The notes: a model not told the origin generated them from the sequence alone. DNA of 54,641 nucleotides from Ardenticatenaceae bacterium (GCA_020634495.1 JACKBR010000033.1:1-54641), one strand, 5' to 3'; numbered from the stretch's first letter, positions 34,465-45,692 are shown. Numbers and translations are program-made.

Positions 34465-35304
34465 CTATAAACTACGGCCGAATCGTTTACCAAAGTTCAG
34501 CAAAAAGCCGAGCGCGTTTTGGATGTCGGGGTCGTTCAGGCTGCGCAGCAGAGCAAACAGGCCAACTTGGGGCGCGGATCGCTTTTGGCGGCGACCATGG
34601 ATTGGGCCATGCTGCCGAGCGTGCGTACCGCGTCTGGGCTGAGCATCCCGGATTCGGCTTCCAGCAGCACCTCGAACATTTCGCCAAGCTGGGCCAAATT
34701 GGCAGGCTGGGTGGCTTTTTCGGCGATTTGCAGACCCATTTTCAGGCGTGATTCGAGGTCGAGGGTTACGGCCGTTTCATCCACCATATCCCCCACCATC
34801 GCCACCAAACCGGGAGCCTCGTTGGCAAACGCCAGCAGCTGATCGAGCTTGGCCACCATGTCGGGTGCGGTTAGCTTTTCGGCAACGGCCAGCCCGGCGC
34901 GCAGGCGCGCTTCAATGTCCACACCGCGTGAGCGGCGCTGCGCACCGTCTCGTCCACCATATCGCCAACCATCGCCGCCATGCCGGGAGCTTCGTCAGCC
35001 AGGGCCAGCAGGCGATCCAGCTTGTCCACCATCGCTGGGGCGGTGAGCTTTTCCGCCAGGGTGAGCGCGGTTTGCAGCCGCTGCTCCACATCCACGCCAC
35101 GGGCGGCGGTGCTGCGCACCGTCTCGTCCACCATGTCACCGACCATCGCGGCCATGCCCGGCCCTTGCTGGACCAGGTCGGCCAGCGTGTTCACCGTCTG
35201 TTCCAGCGACTCGATCCGGTCGAGCAGGCGGGTGAGCGCGGCCACCGTTTGCGAGTTCATTGAGCTTGGCCAAGGTCGCCGAACCATTGATTGGCAGTTT
35301 GCAT
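34465..35304 (-). pseudogene. DUF1641 protein with tandem internal repeats, frameshifted
   Basis: About 280 residues after bridging one-base deletions near 35262, 34915 and 34570. Start ATG 35304 has a near-perfect Shine-Dalgarno, AAGGAGGTGATT. The sequence contains three successive units of about 55 residues with the common core AEKLTAP-MV-KLD-LLA-A-EAPGM-AMVGDMVDET, then the DUF1641 signature DPDIQNALGFLLNFGKRFG at the C-terminus. DUF1641 proteins (for example B. subtilis YjgD/YrhD) sit beside formate dehydrogenase-like or SQR genes, as here between SQR-like and molybdopterin subunits. Probably an accessory or assembly factor. Confidence 0.75.
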
Positions 35305-35480
35305 AATCACCTCCTTCCAGGCGGAACCATGCCGGGTTCGCGCCGGAAATTAAGATTAATAAACAGTATTCAGTTCTTGCAGAATTTGGAATCTACTCGC
35401 GTCGAACGGTTTTCGGGCAGCTTGTATGCCTCTTTGATCGGTTTGAGCGGCCGTTTTAGCCAATACGCCGTCTCGTCCCA
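35305..35480. other. Gap between molybdopterin oxidoreductase and DUF1641 genes
   Basis: 176 bp, no gene seen. Contains a near-miss GCGGCCGT motif at about 35448 and, at its left edge, the strong ribosome site for the DUF1641 gene. Confidence 0.5.
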
Positions 35481-36265
35481 TCAGGGCTTGTATCCATGGC
35501 CCGACCGCGTCAAACCCTTCCACTCCTCATAAACTTCCATAGATTTTGTGGTATCAACCCAAACATCACCATGCTTGTCGTGCGGCTTCGCTTTGCTGAC
35601 GCTGGTTGCTTTTTGCAGCCAGCAGTGCGCCACTCAGCGGGTCTGGATGCACGCGTGGGTCAAATTCTGATGCACGCCCATCTTTCCACCAGATGCGGTC
35701 GGTGTCTGGATCAAACGTGCTCCAGGCCGCGCCGCCCTTGAGAATGTTCAGCTTGTGCTCGCTGCCATTTTTCCTCCAGCCGTGCCAGGGCAGACATGCC
35801 GGGGTTGACACCCATGTCCTCTTGCAGCCGCCAGCGCTAAATGATGGCTCATTGCCACGACGCCCGGCATGCCTCGGTGACCCACCTTATCGACAAGTAG
35901 CCAATCTCGGTTTCCACGCGGATGAGGTCGCCCGTGGCCACGCCAACCGCTGGGCATCGCTGGGATGCATCCAGACGGGATTTTGTGGCTGATTTCGTAT
36001 AACCATTTGGCGTTGGCGCTGCGCGTGTGGATGAGCGTAGGCGGAAGTTGGGCAGCAGCAGCATCTCGCCCTGGCTGCGGTCGATGTTGTCGGGATGGAC
36101 GTGGCTTTGAGCGGCGGGGATGGTATATCGCGCTCCGGCCAGCCCCAGTCGTGCATAGTGGCGCTGAAAAATTCCAGCTGCGGCTGGGGTGCCCAGCCGG
36201 TTTGGCCTTGCCATCGACAACAACGCCCACTGGGAGCCGTCTTTTTGGATGCGCGCATTTTCATC

Positions 36266-36337
36266 AATTGTGAATTTTGAATCGTGAATTGTGAATTGTG
36301 AATTAATCTCCAATCTCCGATCTCCAATCTCCAATTC
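36266..36337. repeat. GTGAATT/GGAGATT repeat inside the molybdopterin oxidoreductase
   Basis: Tandem TGTGAATT words joined to AATCTCC/GATCTCC heptads, the same families seen between genes. On the minus strand it encodes ELEIGDRRLEINSQF then TIHDSKFTIDEN without a stop, linking NPNYVPYEK to the downstream domain. Confidence 0.75.
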
Positions 36338-37305
36338 CTTTTCATACGGCACGTAGTTGGGGATTCACCTCAAAGACGCCGTATTTGCGCATGTAGGCCA
36401 GGGGTGAGGTTTCGGCAGCGGCGGCTTCGGGCAGGCCGGGCACGCTGTTCTCAAAAATCCACTGGTAATACTCGTCTACGTTGATGATCTCCCCCGGCCG
36501 GTACGGGCTTTCAAACCATTGGCGAATGCCCAGGCTGCCATCCGGGTCCATGCGCACCGACAGTTCAATCCACCACTCATTCTCCTCCCACACCTCGCCC
36601 GGATTGGCTTCCCAGGTGTATTTCACCTTTTGGCCGAGGCGTTCCAACGCCACCCGGCGCACCGGCTGCCGGAACGCAATCCACTGCCCGGCGTGCGTCT
36701 CCTGGCTCATCAGGTCATGCCGCTCGCCGGCGTGCCCCATGGGCAGGATGTAGTCGGCAAACCAGGCCGACTCATTCCAGGTGGGGGTCAGGGCCACGTG
36801 GCATTTAATCTGCTCTTCGTTGCGCAGCGATTTGAGCCACATAAAGCCGTCGGGATTGATCCACATCGGGTTGTAGACGCGGGTGAAGTAAACGTCGATG
36901 TCGCCGCGTCCTTCTTCCAGGAAATGGGGCAGCAGGAAGCTCATTTCGTAATGGGCAAAGTCCATTCGTGGGGCAGATGCAGCTCGTTCCAGGTGTCGCC
37001 AGCAGGCGGGCTGCTGAACGGCTGGGCACAAATTTGCTCCAGCTGTTGGCATTCACCCGCCGGGCGTGCCCACGCCCCTGTTAGCACATTCAGGAAGAAC
37101 AAACAGCGTGCCACTTGCCAACCACCGAGGTTCCCAATTGATGCGCTGCGCCAGGTGTGGGTGGCCTAAACGGCCGTCGCAATTCCCAACCAACCGCGCC
37201 GTCTCCACAATCCGCTCCACCGGCACCTGAGACTCCTCCGCTGCCCGCTCAAAGGTGAATTCAGCGTAAAGGGCTTTGAGTGCTTTGTCGAAATAATCAA
37301 AATCA

Positions 37306-37370
37306 GGAGACTGGAGATTGGAGATTTGAAGTTGCAACTCTAATTCCAATCTCTAATCTCCATCTCTAAT
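37306..37370. repeat. GGAGATT-family palindrome inside the molybdopterin oxidoreductase
   Basis: GGAGACTGGAGATTGGAGA on the left and AATCTCTAATCTCC-type words on the right. On the minus strand one frame encodes LELELQLQISNLQSPDF and joins conserved sequence on both sides (RRWVNWQET and YFDKALKALYAEF). A TAG is met in the other frame, so a compensating one-base change is needed. Confidence 0.7.
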
Positions 37371-38390
37371 TGCTTCTAAGTCTCCTGCCAGTTCACCCAG
37401 CGGCGCACAAAATCCCGGTCATACAGGTCATTCTGGATGAGGTGGTTGGCCATGGCCAGCAGCACGGTAGATTCGCTGCCGGGCCAGGTGGGCAGCCAGA
37501 CATCACTCATGCTGGCCGTGTTGCTCAGGCGCGGATCAAAGGTGATGATCTTGGCCCCGGCCATCTTGCCCTCGATAATGCGCTGGGCGTGGGGGTTGAA
37601 GTAGTGGCCCGTCTCCAGGTGGCTGGAGATGAGCAGGATGACGCGGGCGTTGGCATGGTCGGGGCTGGGCCGGTCGAAGCCGCCCCAGAACATGTAACCG
37701 GCCCGCGCCCCGGCCGAGCAGATGTTGGTGTGGCTGTTTGACCATCGACGCCCACGCCTGGATGGCGCGGTTGGTGTAATGGTCTTCGCCAGGACGGCCG
37801 ACATGGTACATGATGCCGTCTTTGCGCTTCAGGCGGCTCTCGCGCATTTTGGCGGAGATTTCGCTGACGGCTTCATCCCAGCTGATGCGCTTCCACTTGC
37901 CTTCGCCACGTGCACCGACGCGCTTGAGCAGGTAGAGGATGCGTTCGGGGTCGTAAATTTGGTTGTGGGTGGCGGGGCCTTTGGCGCAGTTGCGCACGGC
38001 TGCCGGGATGTTTGGGGTTGCCCTCAAACTTTTTGATTTCCAACGTGGTTTTATCGACGTAGGCGAGCAGGCCACAGGCGCTTTCGCAGTTGAAGCAGAC
38101 GGTGGGGACGAGCATGTAGCGGCGCGCTATTTTTTGCGGCCACGCTTTGCCATCATACTCAACCCAGTTGTCCCAATATTCGGTTGGGGGGTATTGGCTG
38201 AGACGGCCGTCTGGCTGTTTCACGGTCAGCATGTGCACGTCGGACGGGGGGACTTCGTTAAATTCCGGCAGGGCGGTTCCGGCGACGTTGGTAGGTTGGG
38301 TGGGTAACGGCCGTTTCCGTTCTGGCGGCGCACCGACCTTGAGCATGTTACTAAGAAAGTTAATTACTGAACGATTTTCATTCATTTATT

Positions 38391-38636
38391 TTACCGTAGC
38401 CCGTCTTGTAGCCTTTGCTGGTACTCATTCAGCAGGCGGGATATTTCTTCAAACTGTCGCGAGATGTCTTTCTGAAACTCTCGCTGCTGATCTTCTGAGA
38501 GCGGTATTTCTAATAAAAACAATTTCGAGTAGCCCAAACCATTGTTAGCAAACCCTCTCAAATCGCTAATCATGCTAAACATCACGTCTTCTGGATTAAA
38601 GTTTCCTTCGTGCTTTGCTGGTGGTTGGTCGCTCAT
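38391..38636 (-). CDS. Small hypothetical protein
   Basis: 81 residues: an N-terminal disordered part, a middle segment (NPEDVMFSMISDLRGFANNG) and a helical Gln/Glu-rich C-terminus (EDQQREFQKDISRQFEEISRLLNEYQQRLQ). It ends 5 bp before the molybdopterin subunit starts and lies downstream of the PIN gene in the same direction. No recognised family. Confidence 0.6.
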   Translation of the reverse strand: MSDQPPAKHEGNFNPEDVMFSMISDLRGFANNGLGYSKLFLLEIPLSEDQQREFQKDISRQFEEISRLLNEYQQRLQDGLR

Positions 38637-38676
38637 AGGCTATTCCATGTTTTCGCACACATTATGAAAAAGTATT

Positions 38677-39138
38677 TTATGCTTTTATCTGAACGTACTC
38701 CTCAGGTGTTAGGACTTGTAGCGCTGATTTTCCTTGAAAATGGCGCGCATTCCAGGTGACAAATTGAGCCGCATTTGGCGTGCGTTCAGCCAAATTCAGG
38801 ATCAGGGAATCCATAAAAGGCATTTGTACGGTGCGCATTTTTTGATACGGCCGTTCAAAAATCTCATTTTGAAAAGTCGGCGCTGCTGTCGTCAGTGATG
38901 GGTTCATAGGCCAAATAACACGTAGGTGGTAAGCATCAACCAGCCAGGTGCGCCACTCATCTAATCGGTCAGAGGACAAGTTGAATGATAACTTCCCCAA
39001 TAATTCAAGAACATTGTAAATTGTCGTAGCTGGTCGCTCTGTCTGAACCTGCTCTAAAAAGGCATTATTAGCCGCCTGTCGCGCATCCTGATGAAAGGCA
39101 AATGCCAGCCACAGCACATCCGTATCAATAAAAATCAT
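38677..39138 (-). CDS. PIN-domain RNase toxin (VapC type)
   Basis: 153 residues. Acidic PIN residues are visible in MIFIDTDVLWLAF (N-terminal Asp), VLELLGKL (Glu), PFMDSLILNLAE (Asp) and FVTWNARHF. Overlaps the antitoxin gene by 4 bp (ATGA). A metal-dependent RNase whose activity is held by the partner at 39135. The pair is embedded in the sulfur island between the Fe-S/NrfD gene and the molybdopterin gene. Confidence 0.85.
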   Translation of the reverse strand: MIFIDTDVLWLAFAFHQDARQAANNAFLEQVQTERPATTIYNVLELLGKLSFNLSSDRLDEWRTWLVDAYHLRVIWPMNPSLTTAAPTFQNEIFERPYQKMRTVQMPFMDSLILNLAERTPNAAQFVTWNARHFQGKSALQVLTPEEYVQIKA

Positions 39139-39446
39139 GAACGCCCTCGCAAGGAGCGCATCCCTTCCTCTAGCGACTCATCTGGTGTTGCTTTGTATTC
39201 CTGCCGCACCTTTTCGGCCAAAATTCGCCCTTTTTGCCGGGCTTCTGAACTCGTATCAGGGTAGGTTACATACAAACCTGATAATGAACGTTCTGCTTCC
39301 AAGAGCTCTTCATAACGCTTGTAGCCGATGATCACCACGCGTGGTTCACCATACCGTTCGATAACGACGTCACCTTCAATGAGTGCTTTGTCCATAATTC
39401 GGCCAAAATTTTGTTGAGCTTCACTTGATTTGATTTGCACAGTCAT
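39135..39446 (-). CDS. Phd/YefM-type antitoxin
   Basis: 103 residues. The N-terminal Phd-like DNA-binding part (QIKSSEAQQNFGRIMDKALIEGDVVIERYGEPRVVIIGYKRYEEL) is followed by a basic toxin-binding tail (ARQKGRILAEKVRQEYK). Upstream lies a perfect palindrome at 39473-39495, the probable operator for autorepression. Confidence 0.88.
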   Translation of the reverse strand: MTVQIKSSEAQQNFGRIMDKALIEGDVVIERYGEPRVVIIGYKRYEELLEAERSLSGLYVTYPDTSSEARQKGRILAEKVRQEYKATPDESLEEGMRSLRGRS

Positions 39447-39472
39447 TTCATCCTCTCTTCTCTAATTTAGAT

Positions 39473-39495
39473 AACTTATCTATTTTAGATAAGTT
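39473..39495 (-). promoter_or_regulatory. Toxin-antitoxin operator palindrome
   Basis: Perfect 10-bp arms AACTTATCTA and TAGATAAGTT around a 3-bp centre, 27 bp upstream of the antitoxin ATG. The AT-rich flanks repeat TTTAGATAA, giving a possible second half-site. Confidence 0.75.
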
Positions 39496-39528
39496 TAATG
39501 AATTGAACTGTGTGCGTCAATCCCTTGA

Positions 39529-41221
<1,693 letters not shown>

Positions 41222-41558
41222 AATACCTTGCCTGAGACGTGTTCAGAAACAATTGGTGTATTTAAGATTTTGGTGAAGGGTGGGCAATAAGTTGCAAGGT
41301 TAATTATGGGGATGATGTTATTAGCTGACAACTTGCCTGGTTTGTTTTTACTGGATTCTTGCGGCATCATTACCAAATCTTTACAAAACCCACAGAGTCC
41401 CCTTCTTGGCATAAGGAAAACAGGGGGTCTTGTTAACTTTAGCGCCAAATTATACCGTTTTTCACCCGTCCATTTGGATTTCATAGATGGGGAGTCGATT
41501 GAAAGTACCTTTTTGAAGTATTGTAAAAACCTTTTAAGGTTTGTTTTAGTCAAGACAA
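41222..41558. other. Divergent intergenic region between sulfur island and two-component system
   Basis: 337 bp, no credible gene. Promoters for both directions must lie here; AT-rich stretches occur near 41440-41470 and 41505-41535, but no hexamer pair is convincing. Confidence 0.5.
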
Positions 41559-42248
41559 ATGAACACAGCACATATTCTTGTTGTTGAAGATGAAATCAGT
41601 ATTCAGACAATTGTCCGCACCTATTTAGAGAGTGCCGATTACGCGGTTACTGTCGTGGATAATGGGCCAGAGGCATTGTCCCAGGCGAAGCTGCTTCAGC
41701 CTGATTTGGTGATTTTGGATTTGAATTTGCCGGGCATGGATGGCATGGAGGTGGCGGCGCGGCTGCGGGAAGAGTCAGCTGTTTACATTTTGATGCTTTC
41801 GGCCAGAGGTGAGGAAGCAGACCGGGTGGCCGGGCTGCGCATTGGCGCGGATGATTTTTTAACGAAGCCGTTTAGCCCGCGTGAGCTGGTGGCTCGCGTG
41901 GAGGCAGTTTTGCGGCGGAGAAGGGAAACGGCCGTTTCCACAACCATCTACACCTTCCAAAATCTCACCATCAACCCAGACAGCCACGAAGCCATTGCCG
42001 CCGGACGGCCGCTTGATCTCACCGCCACCGAATTCCAGGTGCTGCTGGAGCTGGCCAAAAATTCAGGCCGGGTGCTTACCCGCGATCAGCTTTTGGCCCT
42101 GGTTTGGGGCAGCGACTATTTCGGCAATGATCGGGTGGTGGATGTGTACGTGGGCCAGGTGCGCCGCAAGCTGCAAGAAGCCACCGGCCAGCTCCTCATC
42201 GAAACGGTGCGGGGGATTGGGTACAAATTTGTCGATCCGAAAAAATGA
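41559..42248 (+). CDS. OmpR-family response regulator
   Basis: 229 residues. Receiver domain with acidic pair VEDE near 9-12, phospho-acceptor Asp in LVILDLNLPG (about 52), and Lys in FLTKPFSP (about 101), then a winged-helix DNA-binding domain (about 130-225, LTATEFQVLLELAKNSGRV, RVVDVYVGQVRRKL). Partner kinase at 42338. Divergent from the sulfur island, so a role in controlling it is possible but not shown. Its TGA stop is the first triplet of a TGACAAGG repeat. Confidence 0.92.
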   Translation: MNTAHILVVEDEISIQTIVRTYLESADYAVTVVDNGPEALSQAKLLQPDLVILDLNLPGMDGMEVAARLREESAVYILMLSARGEEADRVAGLRIGADDFLTKPFSPRELVARVEAVLRRRRETAVSTTIYTFQNLTINPDSHEAIAAGRPLDLTATEFQVLLELAKNSGRVLTRDQLLALVWGSDYFGNDRVVDVYVGQVRRKLQEATGQLLIETVRGIGYKFVDPKK

Positions 42249-42328
42249 CAAGGTGACCTGGTGAAGGGGTGACAAGGTGACATATTTTTCACCTTGTCAC
42301 CTTGTCACCTGGTCACCCTGTCATCTTG
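42246..42328. repeat. TGACAAGG palindromic repeat between regulator and kinase
   Basis: Repeated TGACAAGGTGACC words on the left and CACCTTGTCACC words on the right, capable of a long hairpin. It begins with the response-regulator stop codon and fills the whole spacer to the kinase ribosome site (GAGGTGAA). Confidence 0.85.
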
Positions 42329-42337
42329 CGAGGTGAA

Positions 42338-43465
42338 ATGCCCTGGTATAAACGACTGCGCTGGCGTTTGATTGGCTCCCAATTTTTGGTAGCTTTGGTT
42401 GGGGTTAGCATCATGATGCTGGCCACGCGCATTATTATTTTGAACAGTGCGCCGGTGGTGATACGGCCGTTGCTAAAAACACTTCTAGACAACCCCGATT
42501 CCATTCTGCAAACCGAAGCCGATCTCATCATTGCTTTTCGTAATGCTGTCCTGTTTTCTGTGCTGTTTGCCGCTTTGGGGGCCATTGCCGCCGGGGTGTT
42601 TTCCTCTGTGTTGCTGTGGGGCACCATTATCAATCCGCTGCGGCAAGTGGCCGACAGCAGCCAGCGCATTGCCGACGGCCGTTTCGACGAGCGGGTTAAC
42701 GTGCCGCAAAGCAGCGGGGAAGCAATGGCTACGTTGGTCACCAGTTTTAACCAGATGACCGCCACCCTGGAAGAAGTTGAAGAACAGCGCGTCGCCCTGC
42801 TGGGCAACATTGCCCACGAACTTCGCACCCCGCTGTCTGGCCTGAAAGGGTACCTGGAAGGGGTGATGGATGGCCTGTTCCCGGCCAACGAGGAAACCTT
42901 TGCCTGGATGACGCAAGAAGTGGATAGATTGGGGCGTTTGGTAGACGACATCCAACATTTGTCGCGAATTGAATCGGGGCAATTTTCCCTGGATTTTCAG
43001 CCTGTCGATGCCAATCAACTGGCCCAGCGCGTGGTGTCACAGTTTCAGCCGCAGGCGCAAGGCAAACAGCTAAAATTGGGAGTGGTAACGGCAAATGGGT
43101 CGATTTGGGTGCAGGCAGATGCAGACCGGGCGGCTCAAATTTTGATCAACCTGGTGGGGAACGCCATCCGCTATACGCCAGAAGGTGGGCAGATTAAGGT
43201 GACGGTGCTGGCAGACGGCCGTTTTGCGGAATTTCGCGTGCAGGACGATGGCATTGGCATTCCTGAAGAGGCGCTGCCTTACTTGTTTGAACGGTTTTAC
43301 CGGGTAGATCAATCTCGTGCCCGGGCCAGCGGCGGCAGCGGCATCGGCCTGACGATTTCACGCCATTTGGTGTGGGCAATGGGTGGGGAGTTAACGGCCG
43401 TTTCCGCTGGCCCAGGCAAGGGCAGCTGTTTTACATTTACGCTGCCGTTGGTTAGGGAGATTTGA
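42338..43465 (+). CDS. Sensor histidine kinase
   Basis: 375 residues. Two N-terminal membrane helices (about 13-35 and 70-100) flank a short sensor loop, then HAMP (NPLRQVADSSQRIADGRFDERV), HisKA with the phospho-His in NIAHELRTPLSGL, and HATPase_c motifs (INLVGNAIRYTPEGG, VQDDGIGIPEEALPYLFERFYR, GGSGIGLTISRHLV). ATG 42338 is chosen for its RBS and because earlier in-frame starts lie in the repeat. Pairs with the response regulator at 41559. Confidence 0.92.
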   Translation: MPWYKRLRWRLIGSQFLVALVGVSIMMLATRIIILNSAPVVIRPLLKTLLDNPDSILQTEADLIIAFRNAVLFSVLFAALGAIAAGVFSSVLLWGTIINPLRQVADSSQRIADGRFDERVNVPQSSGEAMATLVTSFNQMTATLEEVEEQRVALLGNIAHELRTPLSGLKGYLEGVMDGLFPANEETFAWMTQEVDRLGRLVDDIQHLSRIESGQFSLDFQPVDANQLAQRVVSQFQPQAQGKQLKLGVVTANGSIWVQADADRAAQILINLVGNAIRYTPEGGQIKVTVLADGRFAEFRVQDDGIGIPEEALPYLFERFYRVDQSRARASGGSGIGLTISRHLVWAMGGELTAVSAGPGKGSCFTFTLPLVREI

Positions 43466-43510
43466 GATTAGAGATTGGAGACTGTTTAATCTCCAATCTC
43501 CAATCTCTAA
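43457..43510. repeat. GGAGATT-family palindrome between convergent genes
   Basis: Left arm GAGATTTGAGATTAGAGATTGG, right arm of AATCTCC/AATCTCT heptads. It includes the TGA stop of the kinase (43463-43465) and ends 2 bp from the stop of the minus-strand flavoprotein. Probably doubles as a bidirectional transcript end. Confidence 0.8.
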
Positions 43511-43511
43511 A

Positions 43512-44624
43512 TTACTGATATCTTTGCGCTTGCCATGATACAAAGGCAGCCGCAAAATCATTGGCCAGCAGGGTAGACGGGGCGTCCAGATACACTTCTG
43601 GTTTGGCCGCTGGTGGCAGCCCGCGCGGGTAGCGCATGGCGATTTTGCTAAACACGCCGCCGCCATGCCCAATATAACATTCTGGCTCTGGCGCGTGCGG
43701 CGGGGCTGGCTCGATGAGACCCAACCGGGCTAAAATGGCGTCTGCGGCCGTTTTGCCCTGAGCCACAGCCGCGCCAGCCGCACGAGGAAACGGCGTTTTG
43801 GCCGCATCCCCAATGACAAACAGATTTGGCTCATCGCTTTCAAACTGGGGTGAGACGTTCACCAGCGGCCCATCCCCAGGCAGATGGCGCAGCAAGGGAC
43901 TGCGCACGTGCGGTGGCACCACCAGGGCCAGATCAAACGGTTGGAAACGGCCGTCTCCACTCACGATCTTATTTTCACCACTCTTGCGCCAATCTGGCAG
44001 AAACCGGGTGTGAATTTGCACATTTAGTTCGGCACAAGACCGTTCCAGGTGTTCTGGAATGCCGCTGCCAATGTTGATTAACGGCCGTTCCTCCGGCGTG
44101 GTGATAAAAACCGCCACCTCTTTTTCTGCTTGCCGGTAATGGTCTGCCAGCTGCATTGCCAGGCTAAACGGGGCAGGTGGGCAGCGGTAAGGCAGTCCCG
44201 CCACAATCACGGCCAGCCTGCCAGACACCAGGCTGTTTATCGCCTCTGTGGCGGCTCCGGCGGTGCTGGGGCTCCAAAATGGGATGATGTTTGGCTGTTG
44301 GGGAACGGCCGTTGTGTCCAAAGCCAGTCCCGGAGCCGCAATGACAAAATCGGCCGTCATCGAGCTGCCATCCACCACAACGCCGCTGCCGCTGAGCTGT
44401 GTTGCTTCCCCGGCTTTTACCGTAATGCCTGCCAACTGAAGCGACTGCTGCCAGTCCGCGGGCTGTGTTTGTCCCAGCGCCGTGGCCAGCGTACCGGGTA
44501 AAAATTCGGCCGTGCCGTTGCGCTCAATCAAAACAATTTCTAATTTATTGTCGGCCTGCTTTTGCAGCTGGGTGGCGGCGGCATGGCCACCGGGGCCAGC
44601 GCCAATTACAATAATCCGGTTCAT
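43512..44624 (-). CDS. SQR-like NAD(P)/FAD-dependent oxidoreductase (intact)
   Basis: 370 residues, no breaks. FAD site IIVIGAGPGGHAAATQL at the N-terminus, a PYRCPPAPF segment near 163 typical of SQR/FCSD-like proteins, second site ...NLFVIGDAAKTPFPRAAGAAVAQGK, and a C-terminal ECYIGHGGGVFSKI. RBS AAGGAGAAAAACG. May act as sulfide:quinone oxidoreductase or a related quinone reductase; the cysteine set differs from the broken gene at 33161. Confidence 0.85.
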   Translation of the reverse strand: MNRIIVIGAGPGGHAAATQLQKQADNKLEIVLIERNGTAEFLPGTLATALGQTQPADWQQSLQLAGITVKAGEATQLSGSGVVVDGSSMTADFVIAAPGLALDTTAVPQQPNIIPFWSPSTAGAATEAINSLVSGRLAVIVAGLPYRCPPAPFSLAMQLADHYRQAEKEVAVFITTPEERPLINIGSGIPEHLERSCAELNVQIHTRFLPDWRKSGENKIVSGDGRFQPFDLALVVPPHVRSPLLRHLPGDGPLVNVSPQFESDEPNLFVIGDAAKTPFPRAAGAAVAQGKTAADAILARLGLIEPAPPHAPEPECYIGHGGGVFSKIAMRYPRGLPPAAKPEVYLDAPSTLLANDFAAAFVSWQAQRYQ

Positions 44625-44786
44625 CGTTTTTCTCCTTCATCTGTTCATAAAGATGGTAGCAAAAATGTTGAGTTAGGGGAAATTGGTTTCATTTATGGCT
44701 AAATTTTCGTTGGAAAGTACGGCCGTTTGAGATACCCTTGTTGCCGTGATCATGGAAGAATCAAATCCACACTGGAGCAAATTAAA

Positions 44787-45692
44787 ATGCTGAATTTTTT
44801 ACCGGCCCCCATCATTGGCGGACTGGTTTCAATTGCCATTTTTTTCAATACCCTGTTTTTGTGTTTACTCATTTATCTGGTAGCCATTGCTAAATTGCTT
44901 GTGCCGGTTCCCGCGTGGCGCGCCCAATGCACCAAAGCCGCCATTTGGCTGGCAGAAACCTGGATCAGTGGCAACAGCGCCTGGATGTGGCTCACCCAGC
45001 GCACCAAATGGCGTCTCTCCGGTGTAGAGGGCCTGCGCTACGATGATTGGTATTTGGTGGTTTGCAACCATCAATCCTGGGTCGATATTTTTGTTTTGCA
45101 GCACATTTTCAACAAACGCATTCCATTTTTAAAGTTTTTCCTCAAGCAAGAACTAATCTGGATACCGGTGATTGGCCTGGCCTGGTGGGCACTAGACTTT
45201 CCCTTTATGAAACGGTACTCCAAACAACAGTTAGCCCGCCGCCCTGAGCTGCGTGGCAAAGACCTGGAAACCACCCGTAAAGCGTGCGAAAAGTTCAAAG
45301 CAACGCCCGTTTCGGTGATGAATTTTTTGGAAGGGACGCGCATAACGCCTGCAAAGCATCAGAAGCAAGCCTCGCCTTACCAGCGTTTGCTAAAGCCCAA
45401 AGCTGGCGGCATTGGCTTTGTGTTGGGGGCGATGGGGGATCAAATTTCCAGCATGTTGGACGTCACCATTGTCTATCCGCAGGGTATACCCACCGCCTGG
45501 GACTTTTTTCGCGGCCAGGTGCGCGAGATTGAGGTGATTGTGCAAAAACGGCCGATTCCCGACGAATATCGCAACCAGGATTACCAAAACGATCCTGAAT
45601 TCCGCGAGGCGTTCCAGGCCTGGGTTCGTGACTTGTGGCAGCAAAAGGATGCGCTGCTGGGTGAGCAGCTGCCCGTCATGGAACCGATGTGA
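44787..45692 (+). CDS. 1-acyl-glycerol-3-phosphate acyltransferase-like (YihG/PlsC family)
   Basis: 301 residues. One or two N-terminal membrane helices, then the acyltransferase motifs VCNHQSWVD (HX4D) at about 90-98 and NFLEGTR at about 185-191. The length and the pattern WWALDFPFMKRYSK match YihG-type acyltransferases of the inner membrane. ATG 44787 is the best start; the extension upstream has no ribosome site. Acts in phospholipid acylation. Confidence 0.85.
   Translation: MLNFLPAPIIGGLVSIAIFFNTLFLCLLIYLVAIAKLLVPVPAWRAQCTKAAIWLAETWISGNSAWMWLTQRTKWRLSGVEGLRYDDWYLVVCNHQSWVDIFVLQHIFNKRIPFLKFFLKQELIWIPVIGLAWWALDFPFMKRYSKQQLARRPELRGKDLETTRKACEKFKATPVSVMNFLEGTRITPAKHQKQASPYQRLLKPKAGGIGFVLGAMGDQISSMLDVTIVYPQGIPTAWDFFRGQVREIEVIVQKRPIPDEYRNQDYQNDPEFREAFQAWVRDLWQQKDALLGEQLPVMEPM

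Larger units (their letters stand above)
35481..38385 (-). pseudogene. Molybdopterin oxidoreductase (PsrA/PhsA-like) with many frameshifts and two repeat insertions
   Basis: About 965 residues if all breaks are bridged. 4Fe-4S site CFNCESACG ... NCAKGPA near the N-terminus, ISWDEAVSEIS, a molybdenum-ligand region SHTNICSAGARAGYMFWGG with Cys, TFDPRLSNTASMSDVWLP, and C-terminal MLLLPNFR...IHTRSANAKWLYEISHKNPVWMHPSDA. Most similar in pattern to polysulfide/thiosulfate/tetrathionate reductase catalytic subunits. No Tat signal is visible. One-base deletions occur around 37990, 37750 (two), 37130, 36960, 36355, 36170, 36020 and 35900-35600. Palindromic repeats interrupt it at 37306-37370 and 36266-36337, apparently in frame. 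Terminal peptide ...KGLTRSGHGYKP ends at TGA 35481. Confidence 0.82.

Noticed and set aside
37360..37376. In-frame TAG in the molybdopterin oxidoreductase as pyrrolysine
   Set aside because: The TAG lies at the edge of a GGAGATT repeat insertion and the neighbouring frame reads through; pyrrolysine is not needed.
41306..41587. Reading frame upstream of the response regulator
   Set aside because: It overlaps the regulator start, has no ribosome site and shows no protein-like composition.
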